In this document: positions 44,470 through 56,836 of the stretch, in pieces
Layout: each line of letters opens with the position of its first letter
Numbering within the stretch: the first letter of the stretch is position 1
Assembly (NCBI GenBank): GCA_030762935.1
Contig: CM060883.1
Span: forward strand, 92,376,501 to 92,440,500
DNA length: 64,000 bases
Direction: 5' to 3'
From: Hymenopus coronatus
Lineage: Eukaryota; Arthropoda; Insecta; Mantodea; Hymenopodidae
Translations under genes and position numbers: made by a program
The notes under the pieces: generated by a model
What the model was told of the DNA's origin: nothing
The model's input: the letters and a program-made list of their open reading frames with translations, nothing else
Databases searched by the model: none

Positions 44470-45820
44470 CGTGAGTTGTTTCATAAGTCAAAGCCCCCTA
44501 TGTGATCATTGAAGTTAAAGGAAGCTATACAAATCAAGCAATTAAAAACAATTATATTGCAAATACACGGTTCTAAAATTAGTTCAACTCCTACTATAGC
44601 AACATTTTAACATTACAAAAGATCAGATATCTGTAGAGGTGCAATAATACACATACAAAAGTAGCATAAAAAGCACATATGAATAATCCATCAAAAATAT
44701 ATACATATTGCAACAGGTCCTTAAAGGGATATAATTACACATTCATATATCTCAAAGTCACTTAATATTCAGGATTCACCAACATTAGGTTCTTTTATGA
44801 TATCTTTATATCATGGAACATTTTAGCACCTTATAATTATTATCTTTATGATTATAATTATTATTAATATTACTTTGTCACATTTCAGGGGAATACCATA
44901 ACCCAAGTAAAAATATTAAAGACAGATGCTCAGAGTTTTGGATTGTGTGAGAACTGGTAAAATAACTCAAGCATAAACCCATGTCCATTTTATTATATAA
45001 AGTAACAAGCATATCCTAAAAGAACTGTAATATCCCAATGCAATGCTTATAGCAATTTCCTTAATTAATAGCATTTAGGATCAAAAGAAGTTTTATTATT
45101 TTCACCTATAACATCTAATCCCAGTCATTTTCAGACCAACAAAAACTATTAGACATATGATTTTAGGAAAAGGTACTGAATAGCAATCTGCACCAACCGA
45201 TCAGACAATGTACAATACAACTACACAGGAGGAAAAACAGCAAAACTCTAAACAGAAAACACCTCATCAGGAAGCGTTTAACCTAAGCTAACGCAACTTA
45301 AGCTAACCATTCCAAACTAAACTAATCTAACATTGTACGCGAATACTCAACATCAGAAACACCACATTTATTATAGAAATACACTGTAAAATCACAAATG
45401 CTCATTTGATTGTTTTTCACTCTATTACACCAGAATCTTTCAGAATCTTTCACCTCTGGTATATTCAAGAACATTTATTTTGAGTGATCCCCATTGTAAG
45501 CTGCTGGTGGCCACGTTAACAATCGTAGTGGTTTTACCAGAGAATTTGAATAAGAAGCTGCTATGAATGTTTTATCTAAGCTGCTTACACAGTCCAGGAG
45601 CTTCAATTCAATATATTCTACATTGCCTTTATTATTAAATTTAGAGGATGATATTCCAAAGTTTCATTGCTGAGACATTTAGTTTCTCTTGAATCTGAAT
45701 AGCAATTATCATGGCTAAAACAGAAATCATAGCTTGAATCGTATGTATATTAGAGGATGTTACACGTGTTGTTTCATGAAGACAAATCACGCACAAACAA
45801 ACAATGGGTCACTTTGTATT
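44470..45820. other. Central region of the 12.1 kb element, no gene recognised
   Basis: AT-rich. No coding frame supported and no match to the left central region was seen. Confidence 0.35.
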
Positions 45821-45899
45821 TGTTTTATGGAATAAAAATATTTTTGGGATTGTATATACATGTTCTTTCTTATTTACAAAACATTTTCATTATATTCCT

Positions 45900-47600
45900 T
45901 CTCCATGTACTTGCTCCTTCAAAAATGTTTTATTTGCATTTGTTAGGTTAAGGAAATGCTCCATTTAGAACTTTTACATCTTCATTTTTTAAAATCCCAC
46001 ACTCTTTACTTAGAATTGTATTCAAAAGACTAATGGATTACTTTTCTGTGAATGCAATAATATGGTATGATAACACTTCATTTGTAATATCTTGACGTTG
46101 TTCACACTTTTGTCTTTTTTTTTTTTTTTTTTTTTTGCACATGCAGAATTCAGGCTGACTTGGTGCACTATCTCCCAGTCTCGCAATACCATATATAATA
46201 AGTCATTAGGGTCACTGCTGTAGAAATGCACTGGTATCTCATAATAAAGTGCTGCACTACCCTATTTGTTTTGGATATGTAGATTTGGATGGATACGTTT
46301 TGTCGGTCTGACGCGGGTTCCAGATTTTCCTATGTTTACCTCTCATTTAGTAATTTTACGCATGTGTTCTTCCAGCTTCCTGTGATGATTAGCAAAAGAG
46401 TATTTTTCGCTTTTTTTAAAATTTCTCTTGTATCTCTCTGGGTCTGGAACATTAGAGTTATTGAAAATAGGAAATGTTGTTACTTTCTTTTAGCTCGATC
46501 ACTGCAATGAAAGTAAGATTAGGTTCTTTATTGATAGAACAGCAATATATTATACTCACATTGATTATGATTCGACCTATTGAGATTCGTGATGTCATTA
46601 TAATCGTGCACAGCATCCGTATCGTGGGTGGGATAAAGTTTCCCAGGATCTAAGATACAAATATCCACTCGTTAACGTCAGTCCTAGCAGGATCTATGAG
46701 CTCTGGGGTACCAGGGTTGTATCTTGAGCTGTGGAAAGAATAATGAAGATTATTAATGTTTTCAAATAATAAATGTGTGATGTGCTGGTTACTTCTCGTA
46801 CTTTTAGTATGTAATTACCTTTGTCTCATTTGTCTTGACTGATATACGTTGCAGGTCAAGTTGCAGATGAAGTATTGTGATTTTCTATTACTCTGAGGGT
46901 TTTGAAGAAGTCACCTCATGAGTGCGACCGTTGCATAGCTCTGAATGATCTTCAATATCATGTGCTGGTCTAAACATATCCATTGCATCTATAGTATCTG
47001 ACTCATGAAGCTCTTTGATGTTCCGATCCCTAAATATATAAAAACGTATTGGAATTAGTCAACATTATGATACTCGAATACAAATAAAGTACTAATAATA
47101 GTTGAAAGACGTGTATGTGTTATACTTAAAATATACCTCGCTCGTAGACGGGCAGTCATTGGTGCTGGGATTCCTTGAAGACACATGATTATGGTAAGCA
47201 GGATATGTGCATGTAATCGTATGCATTCGTCCATTGCAGCTTCTATTTGAAAGGATGTAAAGTGATGCGATTCTTCAGCACACTCACTCCTGTAGTCATC
47301 CATATCAATAAAGATCTTTATGTATGTTTACAAGATGCTTTACAGCGGTCATATCAAATAAGTAGCGCTATATTGCAGATCTGCTGCTTATATAGCTGCT
47401 CATATAAAACAGATTTTTCAGTGTATACCACAAGGAAGGAAAGTATATATCTGCGTGTTCTTTGACTACGGAGTCCAAGGCAGGATGTTTTTTTCTAACA
47501 GAAGGTTCTGAAGGGAGAGAATAGTTAGATATTTTCAAAGCGAGTTTTTTCATTGTCGCTAGCATTCTTCGTTTGAAGCAGGTCAGGTCACGCTTCGCTG
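45900..47600 (-). pseudogene. Mirror copy of the unrecognised spliced gene in right arm
   Basis: Exon-2 equivalent 46819-47029 keeps its acceptor (TTAG) and donor (AAAG|GTAATT). Exon-3 equivalent 46560-46728 keeps acceptor CACAG and, unlike the left arm, a good donor AAT|GTGAGT. The exon 2 frame agrees with the left arm for about 50 codons before stops. The exon 2/3 join keeps phase and here has no 1-base insertion. The first exon has stops soon after the lost ATG of the basic ORF, and an in-frame TGA before 'MDDYRSECAEESHHF'. The two arms therefore decayed independently. Confidence 0.45.
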
Positions 47601-47689
47601 TAGTAAGAGTATGTCTCAGTTTCCCGTGTCGTTTGTGGTAGCCAAGAGGTGAGCAGCCATGCGTAGATTTTATTCATAGCGATTGTGAT

Positions 47690-48300
47690 AAAGGGCTACT
47701 AAACATGTGCACCTTTTTAGAAAATGTTTATTTATGCACAATCGTCAAGTTATGTGATGAGTGCTCCAAGTTATAACTTTTACTTCAGTGCTGAAATTAG
47801 AGAATACTGCTTAGTCACTACTGCTAACGATGTAGGCTGTCTAAGTGTTTTCTAGCAATGATAACTGGTGATTTTGTATGGTATTTCTTTTTGAAGATAT
47901 TTATTTATGCACAATGTGATGAGTGCTTTAAGTTATAGCATATACTTCAGTGCAGAAAATAGAGAACACTACTAAATCTGTTGCAGGTTGTCTAAATGAT
48001 TTCAAGCAATGTAAGCTATTGTTTTTGGTATGGTATTTCTTATTTGAAAATGTTTATTTAAGCGCAATTGTCAAGTATGTGATGTTTGTTTCAAGTTATT
48101 GCTTATACTTCAGTGCTGAAATTACAGGATACTGTTGAGTCAGTTGTAGGTTGTCCAAATGATTTCATGCAATGTTATGTATTGTTTTGTTATGGTATCC
48201 CTTTGTTGAAAATGTTCATCTGATGAGTTTTTCACGTTATAGCTTATCACAAAATTGGAATTAGAGAATAATGCTAAGTGAACTTATATGGCGTCTAAGT
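47690..48300. repeat. ~142-162-bp tandem repeat (right arm mirror)
   Basis: Units marked by 'acttcagtgctgaaattag' at ~47783, ~47945 and ~48107 and a diverged one near 48250, reverse complement of the left-arm array. Confidence 0.75.
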
Positions 48301-48519
48301 GAATTCAAAGCTTTGTTAATCCTTGTCTTTAGTATAGGACCGATATTTGCGTAAATAAATGCATGTAATATAAGTGTTGTGATAGTTATTCGAATAATGT
48401 TTCCATACCCTTGGCGTATAATTCAAGTATGTAATTGTGATGTATATGTAATTTCGTGAAGTATCTTCCACAGCCATTTTGCTATGGCGTTGAAAATATA
48501 GATGTTATTTGCATCTTAA

Positions 48520-49230
48520 TTAAAGTAAAAGATGTAATGCCAATTAAAATTTACTGAATTAATTAATCGTGAATTAATACTTTTGCCTAATATGGGAAGG
48601 TAAAATTTTGAAAGAAGTCTATTAGCGTTTTATTTTAAGTTCAATTCTCTAAGTGTTATTGTCATTTTAATTAGCGTAATTGTAATTCAAATTTTTTAAA
48701 TGAACCAATCACGAATCTCGAATTTGTGCTGGGTAGTGGATGATAAAGGTATAAGAAAAATTTTATTAATTTTTTTTAACTTTAATTCTCTAAGCGTTAT
48801 TGTCATTTTAATTAGCGTAATTGTAGTTAAACTTTCTTGAATGTGGGATAGCGCGAATGTAATTCTTGTACTGGATGAGGGGTGATACGTGAACAAGAAA
48901 AGCCCTATAGCGCTTTATTGTAACCCCAGTTCTTTAGGTGTTATTTTTATTTTAATTTGTGTAATTGTAATTAAAGTTTGTTGAATGTGGCATAGCGGGA
49001 ATATAATTCTTGTACTGGATGAGGGGTGATAAATGAATAAGAGAAGTCTTATAACCTTTTATTGTAATCAAATTCTCTAAGCTATATTGCCATTTTAATT
49101 AGCTTAGTTGTAATTAGACTGTCTTGAATATAGTATTGCGCGAATGAAAGACATGTTTATGAAAGAGACTTATCAATGTAATAAGTTCGTTATGTGTCAT
49201 TTTTGTTCCAGTCAATATTAACGTCGTAAT
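48520..49230. repeat. ~143-bp AT-rich tandem repeat (right arm mirror)
   Basis: Units marked by 'gtgctgggtagtggatgat' (48726), 'gtactggatgaggggtgat' (48869) and the same again (49014). Spacing is 143 and 145 bases. Confidence 0.75.
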
Positions 49231-49683
49231 TCGTTGTTTAATTAGAGCAATTAATCAGAATTTTTAATTGATTATATGCATTTAACATTAGCATAGTTTT
49301 AAAGAGCTTTTAATTCTTGCCCGATAATATGTCATTCTTATTGTTGTAACTTCAAAATGAAGTGAGTTATTAAAATTAGCAACTTCGAGGGTACTTTTAT
49401 TATCAAATTGGCAATAAGAGATTTCCCATGGCTTTGAAACAAGTTTGATTAACCGCGCGGCAAGAGAAACCTTTCAGACAGATGGCTTGGCAAAAGGGGC
49501 AGAGGGGACATTAGTTTGATTGACAGCTACATAAAAACGTTTTAGACAGTTGGCTTGGCAAAGAGGGAGAGCGGCACTCTTGGTGGTCTTGGTTAGATGT
49601 TATCTTAATTGATATATCTTGTTAAATACTTGTTTTACAAGAGGCGGCATGCTTTGTCCTGATTCTGTCGTATTCTTTCTACT

Positions 49684-49689
49684 CAAATC
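49684..49689 (+). repeat. 6-bp target site duplication, right (CAAATC)
   Basis: Identical to 37574-37579. Confidence 0.8.
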
Positions 49690-49905
49690 GATCCGAATTT
49701 TAATTATTTCTCACAGCGTCTGGCTTTTTAAAAATTTCACCTTCGCTTTAGCCTATGTATTACCTTATTTCCGTTATACCTAAACGATGAAATACAATAA
49801 TTCCTGCTAATTTGTAGCTCGATATAGATAAGGGAATAATATTTTGTAACAATTTTTTGTAATTTTTTTTAGAAAAAGTCATTTGAATGGAATACATATA
49901 ATAAT
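49690..49905 (+). repeat. Family A copy 10, right part
   Basis: Resumes the family A order with 'atttctcac', 'ggctttttaaaaatttcac', 'ctttagcctatgtattacc' and 'aaaaagtcatttgaatgg', where the left part stopped at 37573. Confidence 0.65.
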
Positions 49906-51065
49906 TTCTGTTATTTTATTCGAAAATAGAATGATTTTATGAAAATATTACAGGACGGTATGTGCACATCGGCAGAGATATTATATATTAAAACAAGACA
50001 TAATTTGAAGGCAACTAACACATAAAAGTAAATGCGTAATATTATTTAATTTTCGCATCAATGAGCCCAAACGCATCATTGTAATCATCAAATATGTCGA
50101 TTATCAAAGAACCATAGTTAAATATCACACGATAGCTATGCATAATTCATCATCTTGACATACTCAGTTTTGAATAACTAAAATTTTCGGTTGTAGGGTT
50201 TCCCACTTGTTACTCAGTTAGCAGCATCACACATAACAATCCAACTTATAAGAACTCTTCCACCCGCTTCATAGATGTCGACTGTCCTGAAACCATTATC
50301 GCCACTCCACCAACTAACTCACAGGGAAACCGCTATCCAGGAAGAAGTTCCCAAAATTCACTGGTTCTCTGGCTACACCACAGCACGCCGACATCTCACC
50401 ATTTTGATCCGAATGGATGCTACCGTCAACATCTTCGTGGTCTTCATTTCATCGACACACCAGTATGTCCTTTTGACCCAGGAAAAAGCGCTGACCTGAT
50501 CATATTGTTTTCCGTTGTTCTCGTTACAGTTCCCAATGTTCTTCCCTGTTCAGCACTCTTCATAAATTTTCCGCTCCTTTTTCCGCCAACATCAGTACTA
50601 CATTACAGGCTGGCCAAAAAACAGTTTACCATACAATAATAAAGTTTCCTACAGACTGCAATTTGAATGCATAGCCTTCGTCATTGCATTCATTTTCTTC
50701 TCTCTGCTGGCGGCCAAATAGTTTACACCTGAAGATCCCACGAAAAAATCAGCGACTGCTTTTGGTTTGCAGACCACCAAACGCCGCCAAAGTTGTTCAA
50801 GGCTTGTTATTAGTTGTAATAAATGGAGTGACAATCTTCCAGAGACTTAGAATGGCCGTGATTATACATTACGTTTATTTCAAAAGTTGGCCGCCGTGTG
50901 ACCTTTACTGCCTTCCTGCGCGCGAGTCCTACATCCGTTCTGACGTTAGTCTTACTTCTGTTCTAGGCTAGTTCACACGTGAATAACATTTGGAATGTTT
51001 ACAAGCGTTTAGTTTTGCTTGCAGTATACAGCGCCACAAGGTGTGTTTATGTAAGCTTACATCAT
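49906..51065. other. No gene recognised
   Basis: Short frames at 50275-50499 and 50649-50971 have no recognisable motif; the latter may be old transposon sequence. Confidence 0.35.
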
Positions 51066-51071
51066 ACTAGG

Positions 51072-51575
51072 GAAGTTGTAAGGCAGTTTGAAACTAAATT
51101 TTCTGGCGTGCATATTCCGAGTAAAGACAATTTGTGATAGGAAAAGAAAGGTAAACAGGCGTGTGCTTGCGGAGCAGAAATTAGTTTGAAATCGAAGAAA
51201 GGTTAGAACGGTCACTTCGAAAATCGCTTAGATGCCTTACACAAGCAACTGACAATTCGAAAGCTTCAGCATGGAAAGCAACAAAACTTTTAACACTTAT
51301 CCCATATAGGGTTACTATTGTCCAAGAATTGCTACCACTTGGCCACCAGTCGAGTAAACTGCTGTAAGTATATTTTGGGGTATGTTAATGATGGAACAAT
51401 GTATCCATGATTATTACTGTTTAGTGACGAAGCATGGTTTCATGGTCATCATAACGCAACCGATATTATGCTACAGACAAACCCAGTTTCGGTCATGAAA
51501 CTACATAGACTCATTAAAAAATTGGGGTATGGTGTGCAATAATTGGCTACAATCCTGTGGTAAGATATGTTTTGT
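51072..51575 (+). pseudogene. Tc1/mariner-type (DDE_3) transposase remnant
   Basis: Ordered blocks across three frames: 'EVVRQFETKFSGVHIPSK' (helix-turn-helix part), 'RCLTQATDNSKASAWKATK' with 'LIPYRVTIVQEL', then 'LFSDEAWFHGH' carrying the first catalytic Asp, and 'KIGVWCAI'. This order is that of a widespread arthropod DDE_3 transposase. Frameshifts, stops and loss of the later acidic residues show that it is dead. It lies just beyond the 3' end of the protease gene. Confidence 0.65.
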
Positions 51576-51725
51576 GTTTATTTTGATATTTGTTTATGTG
51601 ATTTGAGATGTTATTCGACGTCCACGCATGTAACGGTCCATACAACAGCTAGGTAAGTATACAATAAGTGACCGGTCATGTTTTGTATCATATTTACTGT
51701 ACTTGTATCAGAGGTTCCATGGTTG

Positions 51726-51731
51726 TTTATT
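51726..51731 (-). terminator. Poly(A) signal of the serine protease gene
   Basis: AATAAA on the minus strand, 60 bases after the protease stop codon. Confidence 0.55.
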
Positions 51732-51790
51732 TTTTACATGTACCTATGTTTGTATCACTGGAATATGGTAATATTAATTGAGCTGTTATG

Positions 51791-51927
51791 TTAATGGCCA
51801 GGCTGAGGCATTGGACACAGACATTCACTGCCGAGCTGTGTCACGATCCAGTCCAGGAAGTCGCACACTTTTGTGTAAACACCCGGGTAGTTGACCTTGG
51901 CACATTCTTCACCCCACGAGACTATAC
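51791..51927 (-). CDS. Trypsin-like serine protease, terminal exon
   Basis: Minus-strand exon with acceptor TTATATTTCAG immediately before 51927 and a TAA stop at 51793-51791. It encodes '[19 protein letters not shown]' followed by '[12 protein letters not shown]'. These are the S1-family substrate-pocket strand (SWG, residues 214-216 in chymotrypsin numbering), Cys220, the PGVY loop with Gly226, and the C-terminal helix. Glycines at 216 and 226 leave an open pocket, as in trypsins. The extra tail '[13 protein letters not shown]' is longer than in digestive trypsins and has two cysteines, as in some secreted regulatory proteases. Phase matches the preceding exon (G|GT). The protein would be secreted and cleave peptide bonds; its substrate is unknown. 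Confidence 0.9.
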
Positions 51928-53065
51928 CTGAAATATAAAACATTGACATAGCTGAGTTAGGGAGGCTTTCACTTATACAAATCTCATAAAAATAACTAAT
52001 GTGTTAATTTGCAAGTGCCTCTACCTTGTATACCTCATTACTGGGCATCCCAAGTATTCTTAAGAAAGAATATTTGTATATCTACGTATTAAATTTGAAT
52101 AGCGAGAAACTTTTGCAGAAATAATTACATTAAATAATTTTGTCATGCATAAAAACAGAATATGTGCTTGTAGTACTGTTTAAAACTGAACTTTTAATGC
52201 GCTGTCCATACAGTTTTCTTAAATTGACAGTAACAACAGAAATCTAAAGAGCTTTAAAATAATTACCAGACATAGGAAAATTCAAACCGTTAATTAGGGG
52301 TACCTTGGAGATATATTTTGTCATTAAAATGCATATTTCAAATAAATTGTGAATTTTAAATATACTTTCATATTTTGTACGGTATATTTTCGACTATTCC
52401 TTAATGTTTGGCAGTTATACAAGACGAACAAAATTATTTTACTATCTGAATTCAAACTTTTACAAGCATCCTCGCGTGCACCAGCAACTTTTTGACAGTT
52501 ACTGCAGTATCATACACGCAAAATCAAAATATGTGTGAAAAATTTGCAATCTATCTACCTGTAGAAACTGTAAAAAAATTGCATAAACCCCAAATTAACT
52601 AAAAAAAAAACTGTATGCATTGTGCACCAGTCATGATCACATGGAATCAAGAAAATTAGAGTTTCAGTTCTTCAGTCCTGTCTGCAAGTCTGAATATACA
52701 CCACACATAATAACTGCTATACTATCGTATGACTGGGTTCTACAGTTGTCAAATTTCAGTCCTTGAGTTCTAAAGAATTCAAAAGTCTTTCAGAAACCTT
52801 CTCTCCAGGGTGGCTGCATTTTTTATAAAACACACGAATCTTCAGTTGCATATCTAATGATTGGACTTAACTGGTTATTATGGGATATATCTGGTGTATA
52901 ATCTACTGAAGGAAAATTACTCAGAAGAAATAACTTCATTAACTGTTTCTTTGTTCACCTATGACCTATTAAGCAGTTGGTGCCAAGTATGAAGAAATTC
53001 TGTTCCTGAGTTCTAAAAAGAGGCAATCTCCGGATTAATTGCAGACAAATCATGATATTTCCATT

Positions 53066-55190
53066 TATCAAAGTGACAAACATGTGTTTTCTCCATGAAG
53101 CCAGCTGCTTCATATTTATTAGAGTGACAAACATGTGTGTCTCTCCATGAAGCCAGCTGTTTCACATTTATCACAGTGATAAGCATATGTTTCTCTCCAT
53201 GAAGCCAGCTGCTTTACATTTATCACAGTGACAAACATGTGCTTCTCTCCATGAAGCCAGCTGCTTCACATTTATCACAATAGCAAATATGTGTTTCTCT
53301 GCCTGAAGCCAGCTGCTTCACATTTATGACAGTGACAAACATGTGTGTCTCTGCTAGAATCCAGCTGCTTCACATTTATCACAGTGACAAACATAGTGTG
53401 TCTGCATGAAGCCAGCTGCTTCACATTTATCACAGTGACAAACATGTGTGTCTCTGCATGAAGCCAGCTGCTCCACATTTATCGCAGTGACAAACATGTG
53501 TGTCTCTGCATGAAGACAGCTGCTTCACATTTATCGCAGTGACAAACATGTGTGTCTCTGCATGAAGAGAGCTTCTCCACATTTATCACAGTGACAAACA
53601 CGTGTGTCTCTGCATGAAGACAGCTGCTTCACATTTATCGCAGTGACAAACATGTGTGTCTCTGCATGAAGCCAGCTGCTTCACATTTATCACAGTGACG
53701 AACATGTGTGTCTCTGCATGAAGACAGCTGCTTCACATTTATCACAGTGACGAACATGTGTGTCTCTGCATGAAGCCAGCTGCTTCACATTTATCACAGT
53801 GACGAACATGTGTGTCTCTGCATGAAGACAGCTGCTTCACATTTATCACAGTGACGAACATGTGTGTCTCTGCATGAAGCCAGCTGCTTCACATTTATCA
53901 CAGTGACAAGCATATGTGTATCTGCATGAAGCCAGCGGCTTCACATTTATCACAGTGACAAACATCGGTGTCTCTGCATGGAGCCAGCGGCTTCACATTT
54001 ATCACAGTGACAAACATGTGTGTCTCTGCATGAAGCCAGCTTCTTCACATTTATCACAGTGAGAAACATCTGCGTCTCTGCATGGAGCCAGCTGCTTCAC
54101 ATTTATCACAGTGACAAACATGTGTGTCTATCAATGGAGCCAACTGCTTCACATTTATCACAGTGACAAACATGGTGTCTCTGCATGAAGCCAACTGCCT
54201 CACATTTATCGCAGTGACAAACCTGTGTGTCTTAATGAAGCCAGCTGCTTCACATTTATCACAGTGACAAACATGGTGTCTCTGTATGAATCCAGCTGCT
54301 TCGCATTTATCACAGTGACAAACATGTGTGTCTATCAATGGAGCCAACTGCTTCACATTTATCACAGTGACAAACATGGTGTCTCTGCATGAAGCCAGCT
54401 GCTTCACATTTATCGCAGTGACAAACCTGTGTGTCTCTGCATGAAGTCAGCTGCTTCACATTTATCACAGTGACAAACATGGTGTCTCTGTATGAATCCA
54501 GCTGCTTCACATTGATCACAGTGACAAACATGGTGTCTCTGTATGAATCCAGCTGCTTCGCATTTATCACAGTGACAAACCTGTGTGTCTCTGCATGAAG
54601 TCAGCTGCTTCACATTTATCACAGTGACAAACATGGTGTCTCTGTATGAATCCAGCTGCTTCGCATTTATCACAGTGACAAACATGGTGTCTCTGCATGA
54701 AGCCAGCTGCTTCACATTTATCGCAGTGACAAACCTGTGTGTCTCTGCATGAAGTCAGCTGCTTCACATTTATCACAGTGACAAACATGCGTGTCTCTGC
54801 ATGAATCCAGCTGCTTCACATGTATCACAGTGACAAACATGTGTGTCTCTGCATGAATCCAGCTGGTTCACATGTATCACAGTGTCAAACATGTGTGTCT
54901 CTGCATGAATCCAGCTGCTTCACATTTATCACAGTGACAAACATGGTGTCTCTGTATGAATCCAGCTGCTTCACATTGATCACAGTGACAAACATGTGTG
55001 TCTCTGCATGAAGCCAGCTGCTTCACATTGATCACAGTGACAAACATGTGTGTCTCTGCATGAAGTCAGCTGCTTCACATTTATCACAGTGACAAACATG
55101 CGTGTCTCTGCATGAAGCCAGCTGCTTCACATTGATCACAGTGACAAACATGTGTGTCTCTCCATGGAGCCAGCAGATTCACATTTCACA
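53066..55190. repeat. 52-bp satellite array, ~40 units, in the protease intron
   Basis: The unit reads 'cacatttatcacagtgacaa' 'acatgtgtgtctctgcatga' 'agccagctgctt'. Most units are 52 bases; a variant with 'acatggtgtctctg' is 51. Units differ by point changes, and higher-order blocks of two to three units repeat (for example at 54240-54720). It is not coding: the 52-base step changes frame each unit. Confidence 0.95.
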
Positions 55191-56340
55191 TCATATTCTG
55201 CACCTTTTTTCAATTTCATTTATCTCTTTGCCTGGTTTTCAACTTAACACAAGCAGTCTCTCTGAGATCTAGAATTTTGACACTTGGCTATTTGCGTTCA
55301 ACATGCTTCAATCACTGAAAGCAGATGCACCCTCGTATAATTGAAAAGTTGCCCATTCATGAAAAAACTGTAGAACAGTAATATTTCCTGAGATCCGTCG
55401 CCATGAGGACATATAAAAACCAGCATTTGTTTTATGCATACCGTTCTGTTACAAAATAATCCAGTTTCTAGTAAATGGTTTCCCAATAAAGTGAATCATT
55501 GCTGCGAACAGAAACTTCTTCTGCGCTGGGGAGTGTAGAATCTTAAAACAGCTTTCCGCATTCTCTGTACTCCAAGTTCATCTGCAATTTCACAGCTACA
55601 ATGTTCACTGTTACACTTGTGAACTGCAACTTCACGAGTACAGTCACCAATAAAATACGAGTCCTGGGGAGGTATTTTCTTAAAAAAAAAAAATACCTAT
55701 ATTTTCTCTGCAGCTTTCTTTCGATTTGCAGCACCAAATAATCTAGATCGTCCATATAGACCGCCACTTTAATCTGAAACAAGCTAATCTGTATCGAATA
55801 TTGCAAACTTTAAATAGTTTTCTTATATCACTGTCACCACCTTTATTTTAAGTTGAGAAGCAAAAGCTACTTGGTATGATGCCAACCTAGCCATCAGTGA
55901 ATAACATGTCCGTGAGATCTCGTACCTAGCGATAAAGTAGAGAGCTACCTCGTACCCTAGCCTATCAGATCAATTCTCTCTTACACACAAGAAACTATAC
56001 AGGACAGCTACTAGTAAAATACCAACTTAATACTGGGTAGAAGAATTTCTCCACACATTGCTAATAAATTATTGAATACCTGAACGCTAATGCAATCCAC
56101 AGTGAAATAATTCTTAAAATAGTTTTTTCGTTCAATTATTTTGCGCCCCCAAAATTTGCCTCCCTTCGCAGTTAGATATGTTGCATGTGCCTAAATTCGA
56201 TTCTTTTGTTATATTGTGCTTAAATATGTGCAAAATCTTTCGGCGACGGACCTGATATGTCAGGCAACTCTTTGGTTCACATTTTCAAAGGATAAGGTCC
56301 GGTCAGCTTGACAGAGTCTGCGTGTTCGGAACAGTATTCT

Positions 56341-56585
56341 TTTTTTTTTTTTTTTTTTTTTTCTTTTTTTTAACAGTAACGGAGTCTGATCAGGATTCCG
56401 GTACTGCATCCCTATTTCCATTTCCCCCCGTAGGTTTTACTGATTACTGGTTTTACTGTTTCTTTTTACTAACATATACACATTGCACAAACATATAACA
56501 TCCATGCCCAAGGCGGGACTCGAACCCACGATCCCCTGCATTTTTCAGGACCATACTTTCGTTCATCGCATTACTGGACAGTTTG
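56341..56585 (-). repeat. tRNA-derived SINE with 30-bp palindrome and poly(A)
   Basis: Minus strand: B box 'gggttcgagtcccgcc' (56513-56528), an 'agtaaaa'-rich body, an imperfect palindrome centred on CTGATCAG, then an A-rich tail (the plus-strand T-run 56341-56370). The 3' half matches 7748-7890. Confidence 0.7.
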
Positions 56586-56836
56586 TCAACATTTTTACAT
56601 AATATGCTTTTTCGCCCAGTGCCTGATAGCAATCTTATACCATTTTGATCTAGTAATTTGGCTGCAACTTAGTAAACATTTTCTCACAGCAGTTTTATTG
56701 TACCTACTTTGACTAAATATGTTAGCGCTCATTGCACTGCTTCATGAAAATAGCAAGGGTTGTATGTACATATCCCTCAGGAATAAGCTGTATACTTTGT
56801 GACTGCACTCTCCCATTCTCAATAATCACATTTTTG

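Larger units (their letters stand above)
37580..49683. mobile_element. 12.1 kb Polinton/Maverick-like element with ~3.7 kb terminal inverted repeats
   Basis: Left end 'agtaaagggaatagcagaga' and right end (reverse complement) 'agtagaaagaatacgacaga' are homologous from their first base. Both begin AGTA and are flanked by CAAATC on each side. AG...CT ends with a 6-bp duplication are the hallmark of Polintons; few other animal DNA transposons make a 6-bp duplication. The inverted repeats stay alignable for about 3.7 kb with small indels and substitutions. The element lies inside a family A repeat whose halves are at 36830-37573 and 49690-49905. No integrase, packaging ATPase, protease, capsid or polymerase gene was recognised, so it would be non-autonomous or gutted. 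The central 4.5 kb holds later insertions. Confidence 0.72.
45820..49683 (-). repeat. Right terminal inverted repeat arm (~3.8 kb)
   Basis: Reverse complement of 37580-41300 with many small differences, including an added T-run at 46116-46136. It contains mirrored copies of both tandem arrays and of the gene-like region. Confidence 0.85.

Noticed and set aside
54054..54788. Cys/His-rich minus-strand ORFs looking like a zinc-finger repeat protein
   Set aside because: They come from the satellite. The dominant 52-base step shifts frame every unit, spacing of Cys and His does not match C2H2 or CCHC fingers, and no start or splice signal supports a gene.
53066..55190. CRISPR-like array of regular repeats
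   Set aside because: Units are contiguous with no unique spacers, and the context is a eukaryotic intron.
56490..56585. tRNA gene on the minus strand
   Set aside because: Only the B box and T arm are convincing. The sequence continues into a SINE body with palindrome and poly(A).
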